A stretch of DNA of 54,805 nucleotides from Xanthomonas cannabis pv. cannabis (GTDB taxonomy: Bacteria > Pseudomonadota > Gammaproteobacteria > Xanthomonadales > Xanthomonadaceae). Both the position numbers and the translations under genes were made by a program. Shown here in pieces: positions 16,129-25,082 of the stretch (positions within the stretch are counted from its first letter, which is position 1; each line of letters opens with the position of its first letter). Location: positions 1 to 54,805 of the forward strand of contig NZ_JSZE01000003.1 in NCBI RefSeq assembly GCF_000802365.1, in the 5' to 3' direction. The notes beneath the pieces were generated by a model, which saw only the letters and a list, made by a program, of their open reading frames with translations, was not told the origin of the DNA and ran no database searches.

Positions 16129-16435
16129 CGTGGACTCCTGGTCAGCAAGATGCTGGCGGCATCTTAGTGCGTGTGGCGCGCGCGAAACAGCCTGATGCAC
16201 AACACACGCTGCTGTATGGAGACGCACCTGGCGGCGATGCCAGCGGCTTCTGGCCACTTGCACCGACCGCGCTGCACCGGCGGCGCGCCGTGCACGCGCA
16301 CAGTGCATAAAGCGCGACGTTGGGCAATTGCGACCGTCATGGCTGTGGTATTTTCGGCCCTGCCGTGCCGTGCCTGGCCGCGCCTGTTGGCGATCGTCAA
16401 GGCCCCTTCCAGTTGTGCGACCGGTGTCCGAGTGC
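16129..16435. other. Divergent intergenic region fabV / STAND regulator
   Basis: These 307 bases lie between two divergent genes and must carry both promoters. No operator or clear promoter elements were picked out by eye. Confidence 0.3.
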
Positions 16436-19400
16436 ATGTCCCTTCGTAGCGAGCGCGTCACGCAGCTGGGCTCCGTTCCGCGGTTCCGCCTGGGCCCGTT
16501 GCTGGTCGAACCCGAGCGCCTGGTGCTGATTGACGACGGCCGGACCATCACGCTGGAACCGCGCATGATGGAAGTGCTGATCGCGCTGGCCGAGCGCGCC
16601 GGCGAGGTGGTCAGTGCCGAGCAGTTGCTGATCGAGGTGTGGCACGGCAGCTTCTACGGCGACAACCCGGTGCACAAGACCATCGCCCAGCTGCGCCGCA
16701 AGCTGGGCGACGACAGCCGCCAGCCGCGTTTTATCGAAACCATCCGCAAACGCGGCTATCGCCTGCTGCCGACGGTGGTGTTTCCGCAGGATTATCGCGG
16801 CACAGTGCTGGGCAGCCAGCACTGGGCCCACGGCAGCCCGTACGTAGGGCTGCAGGCCTTCGACCCGGCACATGCGCAGGTGTTTTTCGGGCGTAGCCAT
16901 GCCATTGCGCAGGTGGCGGCCGCAGTGCGCGCGCAATTGCACAGCCGGCGCGGGCTGGTGCTGGTGAGCGGCGCCAGCGGCTGCGGCAAGACCTCGTTGC
17001 TGCGGGCAGGCGTGGTGCCGTTGCTGTGCCAGCCCGGCGGGCTGGATGGGCTGGAAGCGGTGGCGGTGGCGTATTGCAACCTGGCGCAGTGCCGCGGCGG
17101 CGACGTGCTGGACACGCTCGCGCGCGCACTGGGCGAATGGGCGCCGGGCGACCGTGCGGTGTTCTCGCCGGCGCAGGCAGCAAACCTGCCCGGGTGGCTA
17201 CACCAGCCCGCCCCGTTGCATGCGGCCATCGAGGAGGCCATGCGCCACTGCGCCCCAGCGCGCGACAGCCTGCCGAGCCAGCGGCATCTGCTGCTGGTGA
17301 TCGACCACGCCGAAGCGATGGTGGCCACACCTGGCATCACCGACGCCGATCGCGCGGCGCTGGCCATGGCCTTGCAGGCACTGTGCGCCAGCGCGCACGT
17401 GGCCGTGCTGATGGGCACCCGCAGCGATTTCTATCCGCGCCTGATCGATGCATTGCCGGCCATCATCGAGCTCAAACGCGGCGACGGGCATGTGGATCTG
17501 TTGCCGCCGCGCGACGGCGAGATCGGCCAGATCATCCGCGTGCCGGCCGCGATGGCGGGGCTGCGGTTCGAGGAAGACCACGACAGTGCCAGCCACCTGG
17601 ACGATGTGCTGCGCGACGCCACCGCGCGCCAGCCCGATGCCTTGCCACTGCTGCAACACCTGCTGCAGGCCTTGCACGCGCAACGCAGCGCCGATGGCCT
17701 GCTGACCTTTGCGGCGTACCGCGCCCTGGGCGGACTGGAAGGCGCGCTGGCGCATCATGCCGAACACACCTTCGGCGCACTGCCGGCCGATGCGCAGGCC
17801 GCGCTCGGCGAAGTGCTGACGTTGCTGAGCGTGATCCACCCCGACAGCGATGCGGTGACCGCGCGGCGTGCGCTGTGGGCCGCATTGCCTCACGGCAGCG
17901 GCGCACGCGTGTTGGTCGATGCGTTCGTGCATGCGCGGCTGTTCGTCAGCGAACTGGTGGCCGGCGAGCCGGGCTTTGCGGTGGCGCACGAAGCGGTGTT
18001 GCGGCAATGGCCGCGCGCGGCCGAGTGGACCCATGAAAACCGCCGCCTGCTGCAGGCACGCAAACACCTGCACCTGGCCGCGCAACGCTGGGCTGCCGAG
18101 GGCCGGCGCACCGATCACCTACTCAACAGCGGCCGCCCATTGAGCGAGGCGCGCGAAGCGGCGCGGCGCATGCCGCAGGACCTGGATGCGTCGGAGCTGG
18201 CGTTCCTGCGCGCCTGCGAACGCTCGCAACGCCAGCGCCGCGGCCTGTACGCCGCGGCCGCCGCATTGCTGGTGATGCTGGCCAGCGCCTCGCTGCTGCT
18301 CGGCTGGCAGGCACGCCAGGCCCAGCAGGTGGCCGAACAGCGCCGCGACCAGGCGCAGCAGCTGGTGGGCTACATGCTGGGCGACCTGGCCGAGCGGTTG
18401 CGCACCGTGGGCAACCTGACATTGCTCGATAGCGTGGGCAGCCGTTCGCTGCAGTATCTGGAAGATTTGCCTAGCGCGAGCATGCACACCGGCGACCTGA
18501 TCAACCACGCCCGCGCCCTGCGCACCACCGGCGAGGTGTTGATGAATCAGGGCAAGCTGAAAGAGGCCCATGCCGCTTTCACGCGTGCCGCCGCCACCGC
18601 CGAACAGGCGCGTCTGCATGCGCCCGACGTGCTGGAGGCACGTGCCGAAATGGGGCAGGCGGCGTTTTGGCTGGGGAGCATGGCCTATCGCGGCAAGCAG
18701 TTTCCGTTGGCGAGGACGCATTGGTCGCACTACCTGGCCGCCAGTGAATGGCTGGTGCGCACCGTCCCGGACGACGCTCGCTGGCAGCTGGAGCTGTCGT
18801 ACGCACTCAACAATCTCGGCATGCTGGCCATGGCACAGGGCGATGCCAGGACGGCAATCGGTTTTTTTGCGCGCGACATTGCGCTCAAGCGTGTGCTGAT
18901 CGCACGGAGTCCGGACAACGCATCGCTGCGTTACGAGTTGATCGACAGCTTGTCGGGGCTGAGCCTGGCGCAGGAGAACCAAGGCTTGTTGGCGCCTGCC
19001 GAGCAGGGCTACCGCGACCAGATCGCGATGCTGCGCGTGCTGGTGGAGACAGATCCGGATGCACATGCCTGGCAACGGCGTCTGGCGGTGTCGCTGATCC
19101 GCGTCTCCAACCTGGCATTGGTACAAGGCCACCTACTACAGGCGCAGCGCGACGCACAGGACAGCGTGCGCATGCTGCAGCCGTTGGTCGTACTGCAGCC
19201 GGACAACCAGACCTGGCGCAGCGATCTGGGGCATGCCTACGCGCAGGCCGGCTGGATCGCGGCACTGGACGGGCATTCCGATCAAGCCAGGCAGCAACTT
19301 GGCCAGGCGCATGACACCATGACCCGCCTGCTGCAACAGTCGCAGCCGCTGCCCGACTGGCAATTGCTGGATGCCATCATCGAGATGCGCCTGCACCGCA

Positions 19401-19774
19401 TTCACGCTGCCAACGCAGGCGATCTCGATCGAATCGTCGCGCGTGTGGATGCGTTGCATCACGCCAAGCCCGACGATCTGTCGGCCATCTCGACATTGGC
19501 GCTGGCACTGGTCTGGCAGGGCGAACATCGCGCGGCAACCGGCAATCACGAGAGCGCGCGTGCAGCGTGGCAGCACGTGGTGACGCTGCTCGGCAAGGAT
19601 GGCGGCAACAGCCGCGACAAGAACCTGCTCGACCCCTGGATTCGCGCCCACGTGCATCTGGGCCAGCGCTCTGCCGTTACGCAACAGCTCGGATGGCTGT
19701 ACCAGGCGGGCTACCGCCACCCGGGGTTTGTCTCCTTCTATGGCCCGCCTCTCAAGGAACAGGACAAGTCATGA
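16436..19774 (+). CDS. Winged-helix/STAND ATPase/TPR membrane regulator
   Basis: This is a 1112-aa multidomain protein. Residues about 12-110 form an OmpR/CadC-type DNA-binding winged helix ([20 protein letters not shown], then QLRRKLGDD and IRKRGYRL). A STAND-type ATPase follows, with Walker [10 protein letters not shown] near residue 180 and a Walker-B-like [10 protein letters not shown] near 285. A single transmembrane helix lies at about 602-624 ([20 protein letters not shown]). The remaining 480 residues are TPR-like helical repeats that would be periplasmic if the amino end is cytoplasmic. This suggests a one-piece sensor that reads a signal outside and acts on DNA from the membrane. 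ATG 16436 is the best start by homology to winged-helix openings, with only a weak RBS. It is coupled to the next gene by ATGA. Confidence 0.82.
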   Translation: MSLRSERVTQLGSVPRFRLGPLLVEPERLVLIDDGRTITLEPRMMEVLIALAERAGEVVSAEQLLIEVWHGSFYGDNPVHKTIAQLRRKLGDDSRQPRFIETIRKRGYRLLPTVVFPQDYRGTVLGSQHWAHGSPYVGLQAFDPAHAQVFFGRSHAIAQVAAAVRAQLHSRRGLVLVSGASGCGKTSLLRAGVVPLLCQPGGLDGLEAVAVAYCNLAQCRGGDVLDTLARALGEWAPGDRAVFSPAQAANLPGWLHQPAPLHAAIEEAMRHCAPARDSLPSQRHLLLVIDHAEAMVATPGITDADRAALAMALQALCASAHVAVLMGTRSDFYPRLIDALPAIIELKRGDGHVDLLPPRDGEIGQIIRVPAAMAGLRFEEDHDSASHLDDVLRDATARQPDALPLLQHLLQALHAQRSADGLLTFAAYRALGGLEGALAHHAEHTFGALPADAQAALGEVLTLLSVIHPDSDAVTARRALWAALPHGSGARVLVDAFVHARLFVSELVAGEPGFAVAHEAVLRQWPRAAEWTHENRRLLQARKHLHLAAQRWAAEGRRTDHLLNSGRPLSEAREAARRMPQDLDASELAFLRACERSQRQRRGLYAAAAALLVMLASASLLLGWQARQAQQVAEQRRDQAQQLVGYMLGDLAERLRTVGNLTLLDSVGSRSLQYLEDLPSASMHTGDLINHARALRTTGEVLMNQGKLKEAHAAFTRAAATAEQARLHAPDVLEARAEMGQAAFWLGSMAYRGKQFPLARTHWSHYLAASEWLVRTVPDDARWQLELSYALNNLGMLAMAQGDARTAIGFFARDIALKRVLIARSPDNASLRYELIDSLSGLSLAQENQGLLAPAEQGYRDQIAMLRVLVETDPDAHAWQRRLAVSLIRVSNLALVQGHLLQAQRDAQDSVRMLQPLVVLQPDNQTWRSDLGHAYAQAGWIAALDGHSDQARQQLGQAHDTMTRLLQQSQPLPDWQLLDAIIEMRLHRIHAANAGDLDRIVARVDALHHAKPDDLSAISTLALALVWQGEHRAATGNHESARAAWQHVVTLLGKDGGNSRDKNLLDPWIRAHVHLGQRSAVTQQLGWLYQAGYRHPGFVSFYGPPLKEQDKS

Positions 19775-20193
19775 CGGATTTCAGCATCAAGCTCACGGTG
19801 GCGCGGGTGGGATTTGGAGGAAATACAGGCGCCGGCGAATATTTCTACAGCTTTGCTCCGGACCTGCTGATTGTCGACAAGGACGACGGTGTCTCGACGT
19901 TGACGTATCACTTCGAAGAAGACGTGGTCCCCAAGCATTTCATCATCAAGAGCCTGCTGACGACCGATGCATTCAAACAAATCGGTGACCCCGTCATTGC
20001 CCCTGACGGCCGCAGCGTCGAAGTCGTCAACGCCAACAGCGTCCCTACCCTGATTTTTCTGACCATCATCGTCGAAGACCCAACCCGCACGGACAAGAAG
20101 GGCAACAAAGTCTGGTTCAGTTGTGATCCCCAGGTGGGTAACGACCCGAAGATCAACCCGCAGGAAGTACCGCCAATCAACAAGAGCAGATAA
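19771..20193 (+). CDS. Unknown protein coupled to the STAND regulator (140 aa)
   Basis: This is a soluble-looking, beta-rich 140-aa protein without a signal peptide. It contains EYFYSFAPDLLIVDKDDGVS near the amino end and WFSCDPQVGNDPKINPQ near the carboxy end. I do not recognise the family. The start overlaps the regulator stop (ATGA), so the two are made together; it is likely an effector or partner of the STAND protein. Composition matches its neighbours. Confidence 0.75.
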   Translation: MTDFSIKLTVARVGFGGNTGAGEYFYSFAPDLLIVDKDDGVSTLTYHFEEDVVPKHFIIKSLLTTDAFKQIGDPVIAPDGRSVEVVNANSVPTLIFLTIIVEDPTRTDKKGNKVWFSCDPQVGNDPKINPQEVPPINKSR

Positions 20194-20389
20194 CAAAGCG
20201 ACTGCGCTCATCGTCAGGCGGGCGCGGCCGGCGCTCGGCGCAGCATGCACCACGCGTCCATTGCGATGCCTGTGCGCCGGCCGCACCCACCTGACGACTG
20301 CTCACCAGGTTTTGGTCATCGCTCCAGATGTCCCCGGCAATGCTGGCACCGCTGCCGCCTGCGGATACGTGCTCGCCCGAGCGGGACGG

Positions 20390-20641
20390 TCACAGCCAGT
20401 CCGCAGGCGCATCGGGGCCGGGCGAGACGCATGGATGCCGATCGCATGTACGGGCAGCGGCGCGTTGCAGCTGCAGCGCGCCGGGACCGACAACCCTCCT
20501 CAGCATAGGGTCAACGGCCGACGGCTCGGCCAGCAACGCGGCCTGGACCCAGGGTGCAGGCAGTTCGGCCTGGGTGGGGCCCGCCCAGGCCCCCATGGCG
20601 AGCAGAACGGCGCGCAGGACAATGGGGTGGGGGTGGCGCAT
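20390..20641 (-). CDS. Possible small secreted protein
   Basis: This 83-aa frame starts MRHPHPIVLRAVLLAMGAWA and has a plausible signal peptide ending at TQA. GGAG lies six bases upstream of the ATG. The mature part (about 58 aa) contains two Cys near the end and no known motif. It sits alone in a 1-kb stretch between other genes, so it could be real or chance. Confidence 0.35.
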   Translation of the reverse strand: MRHPHPIVLRAVLLAMGAWAGPTQAELPAPWVQAALLAEPSAVDPMLRRVVGPGALQLQRAAARTCDRHPCVSPGPDAPADWL

Positions 20642-20855
20642 GAGGGGCTCCGCAGCAGACCGGAGCGCGGCGCGTTTCCGGACGGCTTTCGAGCCGCCGG
20701 GCGACCTTCGTGCACGGCGTCGCGGCTGACCTGACGGCAACCTTACGGTTGCTGGTCATGAATGACGGACGCGCGAAATCCTTTACAGAACAGTTGCATA
20801 GACTTGGTGCACCGGGCGAGCTTCGTTTGCTGGCTAAACCCCGAGTGGCTTCGCC

Positions 20856-20973
20856 CGTACCCTCACCCCAACCCCCGCTCCGCGCCCCGGCCCGCGCTAG
20901 CAGCGCGGGCGCTCCAAGGCACGCGCGCCAGTGGCGCGCAAGCGGTGCCTTCTCGCCCCGCCGGGAGAGGGGC
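20856..20973. repeat. Dispersed intergenic repeat, copy B
   Basis: This copy starts CGTACCCTCACCCCAACCCC and includes internal inverted repeats (CCCGCGCTAGCAGCGCGGG and GCGCGCCAGTGGCGCGC). It is the same family as 14603-14648, in the opposite orientation. Confidence 0.65.
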
Positions 20974-21035
20974 TATCTGGCGCGCCCTGACCGATCCAGA
21001 CGACCACAGCTGTTCCTTCTCCCTTCGGGACATTG

Positions 21036-21085
21036 TCCTCCTTCATGGGGGAGAAGGTGCCCCGCAGGGGCGGATGAGGGTACGG
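21036..21085 (+). repeat. Dispersed intergenic repeat, copy C
   Basis: This copy ends GGTGCCCCGCAGGGGCGGATG followed by AGGGTACGG, matching the copies at 14603 and 37408 with small changes. Confidence 0.65.
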
Positions 21086-21126
21086 ACGAAGCATTCGTGT
21101 CATCTGAGTCGACGTATGGCTTCGCC

Positions 21127-21170
21127 CCGTACCCTCGCCCCAACCCCTCTCCCGCAGGAGAGGGGCTTTG
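21127..21170. repeat. Dispersed intergenic repeat, copy D
   Basis: This copy has CGTACCCTCGCCCCAACCCC followed by the hairpin CCTCTCCCGCAGGAGAGG. It is an inverted relative of copy C about 40 bases away. Confidence 0.6.
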
Positions 21171-21212
21171 GCTCGTCTCGATTCCCGAATCCCGAATCCC
21201 GAATCCCGGCAC

Positions 21213-21845
21213 TCAAATCACCCGCAACGTAATCGCCTTCAACACTGCGCGCGTGCGGTCGCGGGTGCCGAGCTTTTCCAGGATGGTGGAGACGTAGTTC
21301 TTCACCGTGCCTTCGGCCAGGAACAGGGTGCGGGCGATCTCCTTGTTGGAGTAGCCGCCGGCCAGCAGGCGCAGGATGGCCACCTCGCGTTCGCTGAAGG
21401 TCTCGCGCGGGGCCTGCTGGTCGCGGAACTGGTAGCGGGCGCGCACCGGGTCGGTGCTGACCGGCTGCAGCAGGGTGTCGCCGGCGGCCACTCGCTCGAT
21501 CGCGTCGCGCAGGTCTTCCGGTGCGGCGTCCTTGAGCAGGAAACCTTGTGCGCCGGCTTCGCTGGCACGCAGCAGCAGGTCGCTGTCGTCGAAGGTGGTG
21601 AGCAGCAGCACGGGGGTGCGGTCGCCGCGGGCGCGCAGCTGCTCCAGTGCCTGGATGCCATCGATGCCGGGCATGCGGATGTCGCTGAGCACCACGTCCA
21701 CCGTGTGGGTGGCCAGCGCATCCAGCAGGCCCTGCCCGTCGTCGGCCTCGCAGACCACGGCCACGCCCTGCTGTTGCAACAGCGCGCGCAGGCCGGCGCG
21801 GACCAAGATCTGGTCGTCGGCCAGGGCGATTCGAAGTGAACTCAT
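21213..21845 (-). CDS. NarL/DesR-type response regulator
   Basis: This is a 210-aa two-component response regulator. The receiver domain (about 1-120) has the acidic pair in LADDQ, phospho-acceptor Asp in VVLSDIRMPG, the conserved Thr in LLLTTF and Lys in FLLKDA. A LuxR-type helix-turn-helix follows (FSEREVAILRLLAGGYSNKE, then TVKNYVSTILEKLGTRDR). Its ATG overlaps the kinase stop (ATGA), so the two are translated together. It is probably phosphorylated by the neighbouring kinase. Targets are unknown; the divergent methyltransferase-like gene is a candidate. Confidence 0.93.
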   Translation of the reverse strand: MSSLRIALADDQILVRAGLRALLQQQGVAVVCEADDGQGLLDALATHTVDVVLSDIRMPGIDGIQALEQLRARGDRTPVLLLTTFDDSDLLLRASEAGAQGFLLKDAAPEDLRDAIERVAAGDTLLQPVSTDPVRARYQFRDQQAPRETFSEREVAILRLLAGGYSNKEIARTLFLAEGTVKNYVSTILEKLGTRDRTRAVLKAITLRVI

Positions 21846-22945
21846 TGCGGAAGTCTCGCAGTCAGGTGCATGCCGCCATTGGGGGTGCGGCCAAGGTCGA
21901 GGTGGCCGTGCAGGGCGGCCAGCCGCTCGCGCATGCCGGTGATGCCATTGCCTTCGCGGATGCGCTCGGCGCGGCGGCCGTCGTCGCAGATGTCCACGTG
22001 CAGCTGGGCATCCCGATAGTGCAGATGCACGGCCACCTCGTCGGCATCGGCATGCCGCACGGCATTGGTCAGCGCCTCCTGCACCAGCCGCAGCAGCAGC
22101 TCGGCCACGCGCGCGTCGGTGATGCGCACGTCGGCATCGATCTGCAGCCGCAGCGCCGGGCGCGGGAACGGGGCGGCCAGCGCGCGCAGCGCGGTCTGCA
22201 GGTCCAGGCCCTGGTCGTCGCGCATGGACTGCACGACGTTGCGGATGTCCGCCAGCAGTTCCGCCGAGAGCTGTTCCAGCACCCGGATGTCGTCGCGCTG
22301 CCGCAAGGCCGGGTCGGCACCGAGCAGGCGCAGGTTGATGCGCATGGCGGTGAGCTTGTGCCCGGCCACGTCGTGCAGCTCGCGCGCCAGGCGCAGGCGC
22401 TCGGCATCGCGGGCGCTGTCGGCCAGCAGTGCGCGGGTGGCCAGCAGGTCGGCATTGACGTAGGCCAGCGCGTCGCGTGCGCGCTCGGCACTGCGCGCAT
22501 AGTGCGCAGTGAGCGCGGCAAAGGCCTGGAAGCCGGCGTAGATGCTGACGATCAACAACGCCCGCTCGAACCCGGCCTGCACCAACACTGCATACATGCC
22601 CGCGTTCAACACCAGTGCCAGCAGCAGCACGCGCAACGGCGGCCAGGTCATCCCTGCCTGCGCCACCAGCATCACCAGCAATACCGGCGCCGTGCCGGCA
22701 CGCGGCTCCATCCAGACCAGCAACAATGCCAGGACCGCCTGCAACAGCGTTGCCACAGTCCGTAACGCAAGCGCCTGCGGCAGCACGGTATGCAATACAA
22801 ACAACGCGGTGAAGCCGGCCAGCAGGCCCCAACGCCAGACGCCGTGGGGCGAGGCGTCGGGCATGAACGACAGCGCCACTGCGGCAATGGTGAACCCACC
22901 GGCCAGACGCAGGGGGTGCAATAGATGGGAGAAGGACGAATGCAT
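21842..22945 (-). CDS. DesK-type sensor histidine kinase
   Basis: This 367-aa kinase of the HisKA_3/DesK group has about six predicted membrane segments in the first 160 residues. It then has the phospho-acceptor motif LARELHDVAGHKL, an N-box-like QEALTNAVRHADA and the G-box GNGITGMRERL near the end. A membrane-embedded sensor without a periplasmic domain suggests sensing of membrane state. The start at 22945 is chosen because the membrane domain begins there; the frame is open up to 23089 but the added residues look unrelated. No strong RBS is visible. Confidence 0.88.
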   Translation of the reverse strand: MHSSFSHLLHPLRLAGGFTIAAVALSFMPDASPHGVWRWGLLAGFTALFVLHTVLPQALALRTVATLLQAVLALLLVWMEPRAGTAPVLLVMLVAQAGMTWPPLRVLLLALVLNAGMYAVLVQAGFERALLIVSIYAGFQAFAALTAHYARSAERARDALAYVNADLLATRALLADSARDAERLRLARELHDVAGHKLTAMRINLRLLGADPALRQRDDIRVLEQLSAELLADIRNVVQSMRDDQGLDLQTALRALAAPFPRPALRLQIDADVRITDARVAELLLRLVQEALTNAVRHADADEVAVHLHYRDAQLHVDICDDGRRAERIREGNGITGMRERLAALHGHLDLGRTPNGGMHLTARLPQ

Positions 22946-23100
22946 GCGGCGATGCTGACCGCCCTGCGGCCGCTCGGCAATGCTGTGCCTGCAGAAAGTG
23001 ACTTCCGGCAGGTGGGATCGATGACCTGCGGCCCCTGTGGTCGATGCGGCGCGTGCGCACACTGGCATCACCAACCACCCCATCGCCACGGAGTTACGCC

Positions 23101-23667
23101 ATGTCTGCTTCCAGTCTGTTTCTCGTCCTCAACCTGGTCTGGGGTGGCTATGAGCTGCTGCTCAGCCGTCGCCGCCGCGCCAGCGATGGCGGCGCGCACG
23201 ACCAAGGCACCTTGAAGCATCTATGGCGGGTGCTGTCTGCGGCGGTGGCGGTTGCAGTGGCGCTGGCCTACAGCGGCCTGGCGCATTGGCCGCAGGGCTG
23301 GGATGCCTCGCTGCAGTGGGCCGGCTGCGCCTTGATCGGCAGCGGGCTGGCGTTGCGCGTGTGGGCCATCCAGGTGCTGGCACGCTGGTTCACGGTGGAT
23401 GTGACCATCCAGCCGGATCACCAGTTGGTGCGCCGCGGCCCGTATCGCTGGCTGCGGCATCCGTCCTATACCGGCGCACTGCTGGCCTTTTACGGGCTGG
23501 CCCTGGGCATGGGCAACGCGTTGTCGGTGGCGGCGATCGTGGTGCCGGTGACCCTGGTCTTCCTGCACCGCATCCGTGTCGAAGAAGCCGCGTTGCAGCG
23601 CGCGTTTCCGGTGGCCTACCCGGCGTATGCGGCGCAGAGCCGGCGATTGCTGCCGCTGGTGTGGTGA
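23101..23667 (+). CDS. Isoprenylcysteine methyltransferase-family membrane protein
   Basis: This 188-aa integral membrane protein has four to five hydrophobic segments and the family signature [18 protein letters not shown], then [13 protein letters not shown] and [10 protein letters not shown] near the end. These match the isoprenylcysteine carboxyl methyltransferase-like (PEMT/ICMT) superfamily; the bacterial substrate is not predictable. ATG 23101 has GGAG eight bases upstream. It is divergent from the kinase gene, separated by about 155 bases that must hold both promoters, so it may be a target of the two-component system. Confidence 0.82.
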   Translation: MSASSLFLVLNLVWGGYELLLSRRRRASDGGAHDQGTLKHLWRVLSAAVAVAVALAYSGLAHWPQGWDASLQWAGCALIGSGLALRVWAIQVLARWFTVDVTIQPDHQLVRRGPYRWLRHPSYTGALLAFYGLALGMGNALSVAAIVVPVTLVFLHRIRVEEAALQRAFPVAYPAYAAQSRRLLPLVW

Positions 23668-23815
23668 GCGGAACGCTGGCGTGCAGCGATCACATGCTGC
23701 TTGCCAGACGGCTCGCAACCCTCGTCCTTGCGCCGGCCACTCCTGCAGCCCCGTCCCTGCGCCGCACCGATCGCCTTACACTCCGGGGCTCCCCCGCCGC
23801 CGCTGTCCGTCTTCG

Positions 23816-24976
23816 ATGATCATTTCCGCCGCTTCCGACTACCGTGCCGCCGCGCAGGCGCGCTTGCCGCCCTTCCTGTTCCATTACATCGATGGTGGGG
23901 CGTACGCCGAGCACACGCTGCGGCGCAATGTCTCCGACCTGGCCGATATCGCGCTGCGCCAGCGGGTGCTGCGCAATATGTCGGACCTGAGCCTGAGCAC
24001 CGAGCTGTTCGGCGAAACCCTGGCCATGCCGGTGGCGCTGGCACCGGTGGGGCTGACCGGCATGTACGCGCGGCGCGGCGAAGTGCAGGCCGCACGCGCC
24101 GCGGCGGCGCGCGGGATTCCGTTCACCTTGTCCACGGTGTCGGTGTGCCCGATCGAAGAAGTGGCGCCGGCCATCAGCCGGCCGATGTGGTTCCAGCTGT
24201 ACGTGCTCAAGGACCGCGGCTTCATGCGCAATGCGCTGGAGCGCGCCAAGGCCGCCGGGGTGACCACGCTGGTGTTCACCGTGGACATGCCCACGCCGGG
24301 CGCGCGCTACCGCGATGCGCACTCTGGCATGAGCGGGCCCAATGCGTCGCTGCGGCGCATGCTGCAGGCGGTGACGCACCCGCGCTGGGCGTGGGATGTG
24401 GGCCTGCTCGGCAAGCCGCATGATTTAGGCAATATTTCCGCCTACCGCGGCAGCCCGACCGGCCTGCAGGACTACATCGGCTGGCTGGCGGCCAATTTCG
24501 ACCCCTCCATCTCGTGGAAGGACCTGGAATGGATCCGCGAGTTCTGGACCGGGCCGATGGTGATCAAGGGCATCCTGGACCCGGACGATGCGCGCGATGC
24601 GGTGCGCTTCGGCGCCGACGGCATCGTGGTCTCCAACCATGGCGGGCGCCAGCTGGACGGTGTGCTGTCCAGCGCGCGCGCGTTGCCGGCGATTGCCGAT
24701 GCAGTGAAGGGGCAGCTCAAGATCCTGGCCGACTCGGGCATCCGCAGCGGGCTGGACGTGGTGCGCATGCTCGCACTCGGTGCCGATGCGGTGTTGCTGG
24801 GGCGCGCGTTCGTCTATGCGCTGGCGGCCGGTGGCCAGGCTGGCGTGGAAAACCTGCTGAGCTTGATCGAAAAGGAAATGCGCGTGGCGATGACCCTGAC
24901 CGGCACCCATTCGATTGCCGAGATCAGCGGCGATGCGTTGAGCCGGGTGACGCGGGAGAATGTGGTCTCGCCTTGA
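23816..24976 (+). CDS. lldD: L-lactate dehydrogenase (FMN-dependent)
   Basis: This is a 386-aa flavoprotein of the alpha-hydroxy-acid oxidase family that oxidises L-lactate to pyruvate at the inner membrane. It opens [20 protein letters not shown], has [14 protein letters not shown] and [17 protein letters not shown] in the FMN-binding barrel, and [11 protein letters not shown] with the catalytic His. [20 protein letters not shown] is the phosphate-binding region. Length matches LldD (about 380-396 aa). The start is set by family homology. The RBS is poor. Confidence 0.95.
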   Translation: MIISAASDYRAAAQARLPPFLFHYIDGGAYAEHTLRRNVSDLADIALRQRVLRNMSDLSLSTELFGETLAMPVALAPVGLTGMYARRGEVQAARAAAARGIPFTLSTVSVCPIEEVAPAISRPMWFQLYVLKDRGFMRNALERAKAAGVTTLVFTVDMPTPGARYRDAHSGMSGPNASLRRMLQAVTHPRWAWDVGLLGKPHDLGNISAYRGSPTGLQDYIGWLAANFDPSISWKDLEWIREFWTGPMVIKGILDPDDARDAVRFGADGIVVSNHGGRQLDGVLSSARALPAIADAVKGQLKILADSGIRSGLDVVRMLALGADAVLLGRAFVYALAAGGQAGVENLLSLIEKEMRVAMTLTGTHSIAEISGDALSRVTRENVVSP

Positions 24977-25000
24977 CGGGATTCGGGATTCGGGATTCGT
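24977..25000. repeat. GGGATTC short-period repeat
   Basis: Three GGGATTC units in a row sit directly after the lldD stop. They are the same family as the runs at 14893, 21178 and 51965. Confidence 0.55.
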
Positions 25001-25082
25001 TGGTAGCAGAGCGGACGATCTGCGGCTTTGCTGCAGGGCCCTCGCCCGCCTGGTGGCTGCGCAGTCGTCCCGTTGCCTGCTC

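Larger units (their letters stand above)
20642..21212. other. Repeat-rich intergenic stretch
   Basis: No gene is supported here. The stretch is made largely of dispersed hairpin repeats (20856-20973, 21036-21085, 21127-21170) and ATTCCC-type units (21178-21206) next to the response-regulator stop. The open frames crossing it follow the repeats and are not credible. Confidence 0.55.

Noticed and set aside
14851..16167. 438-aa open frame opposite fabV
   Set aside because: It is a mirror frame of a certain fabV gene, produced by high G+C third positions.
21213..23078. A single 621-aa kinase-regulator fusion on the minus strand
   Set aside because: Only the carboxy 210 residues read as a real protein; the rest is the wrong frame of the kinase gene. 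The two genes are separate with an ATGA overlap.
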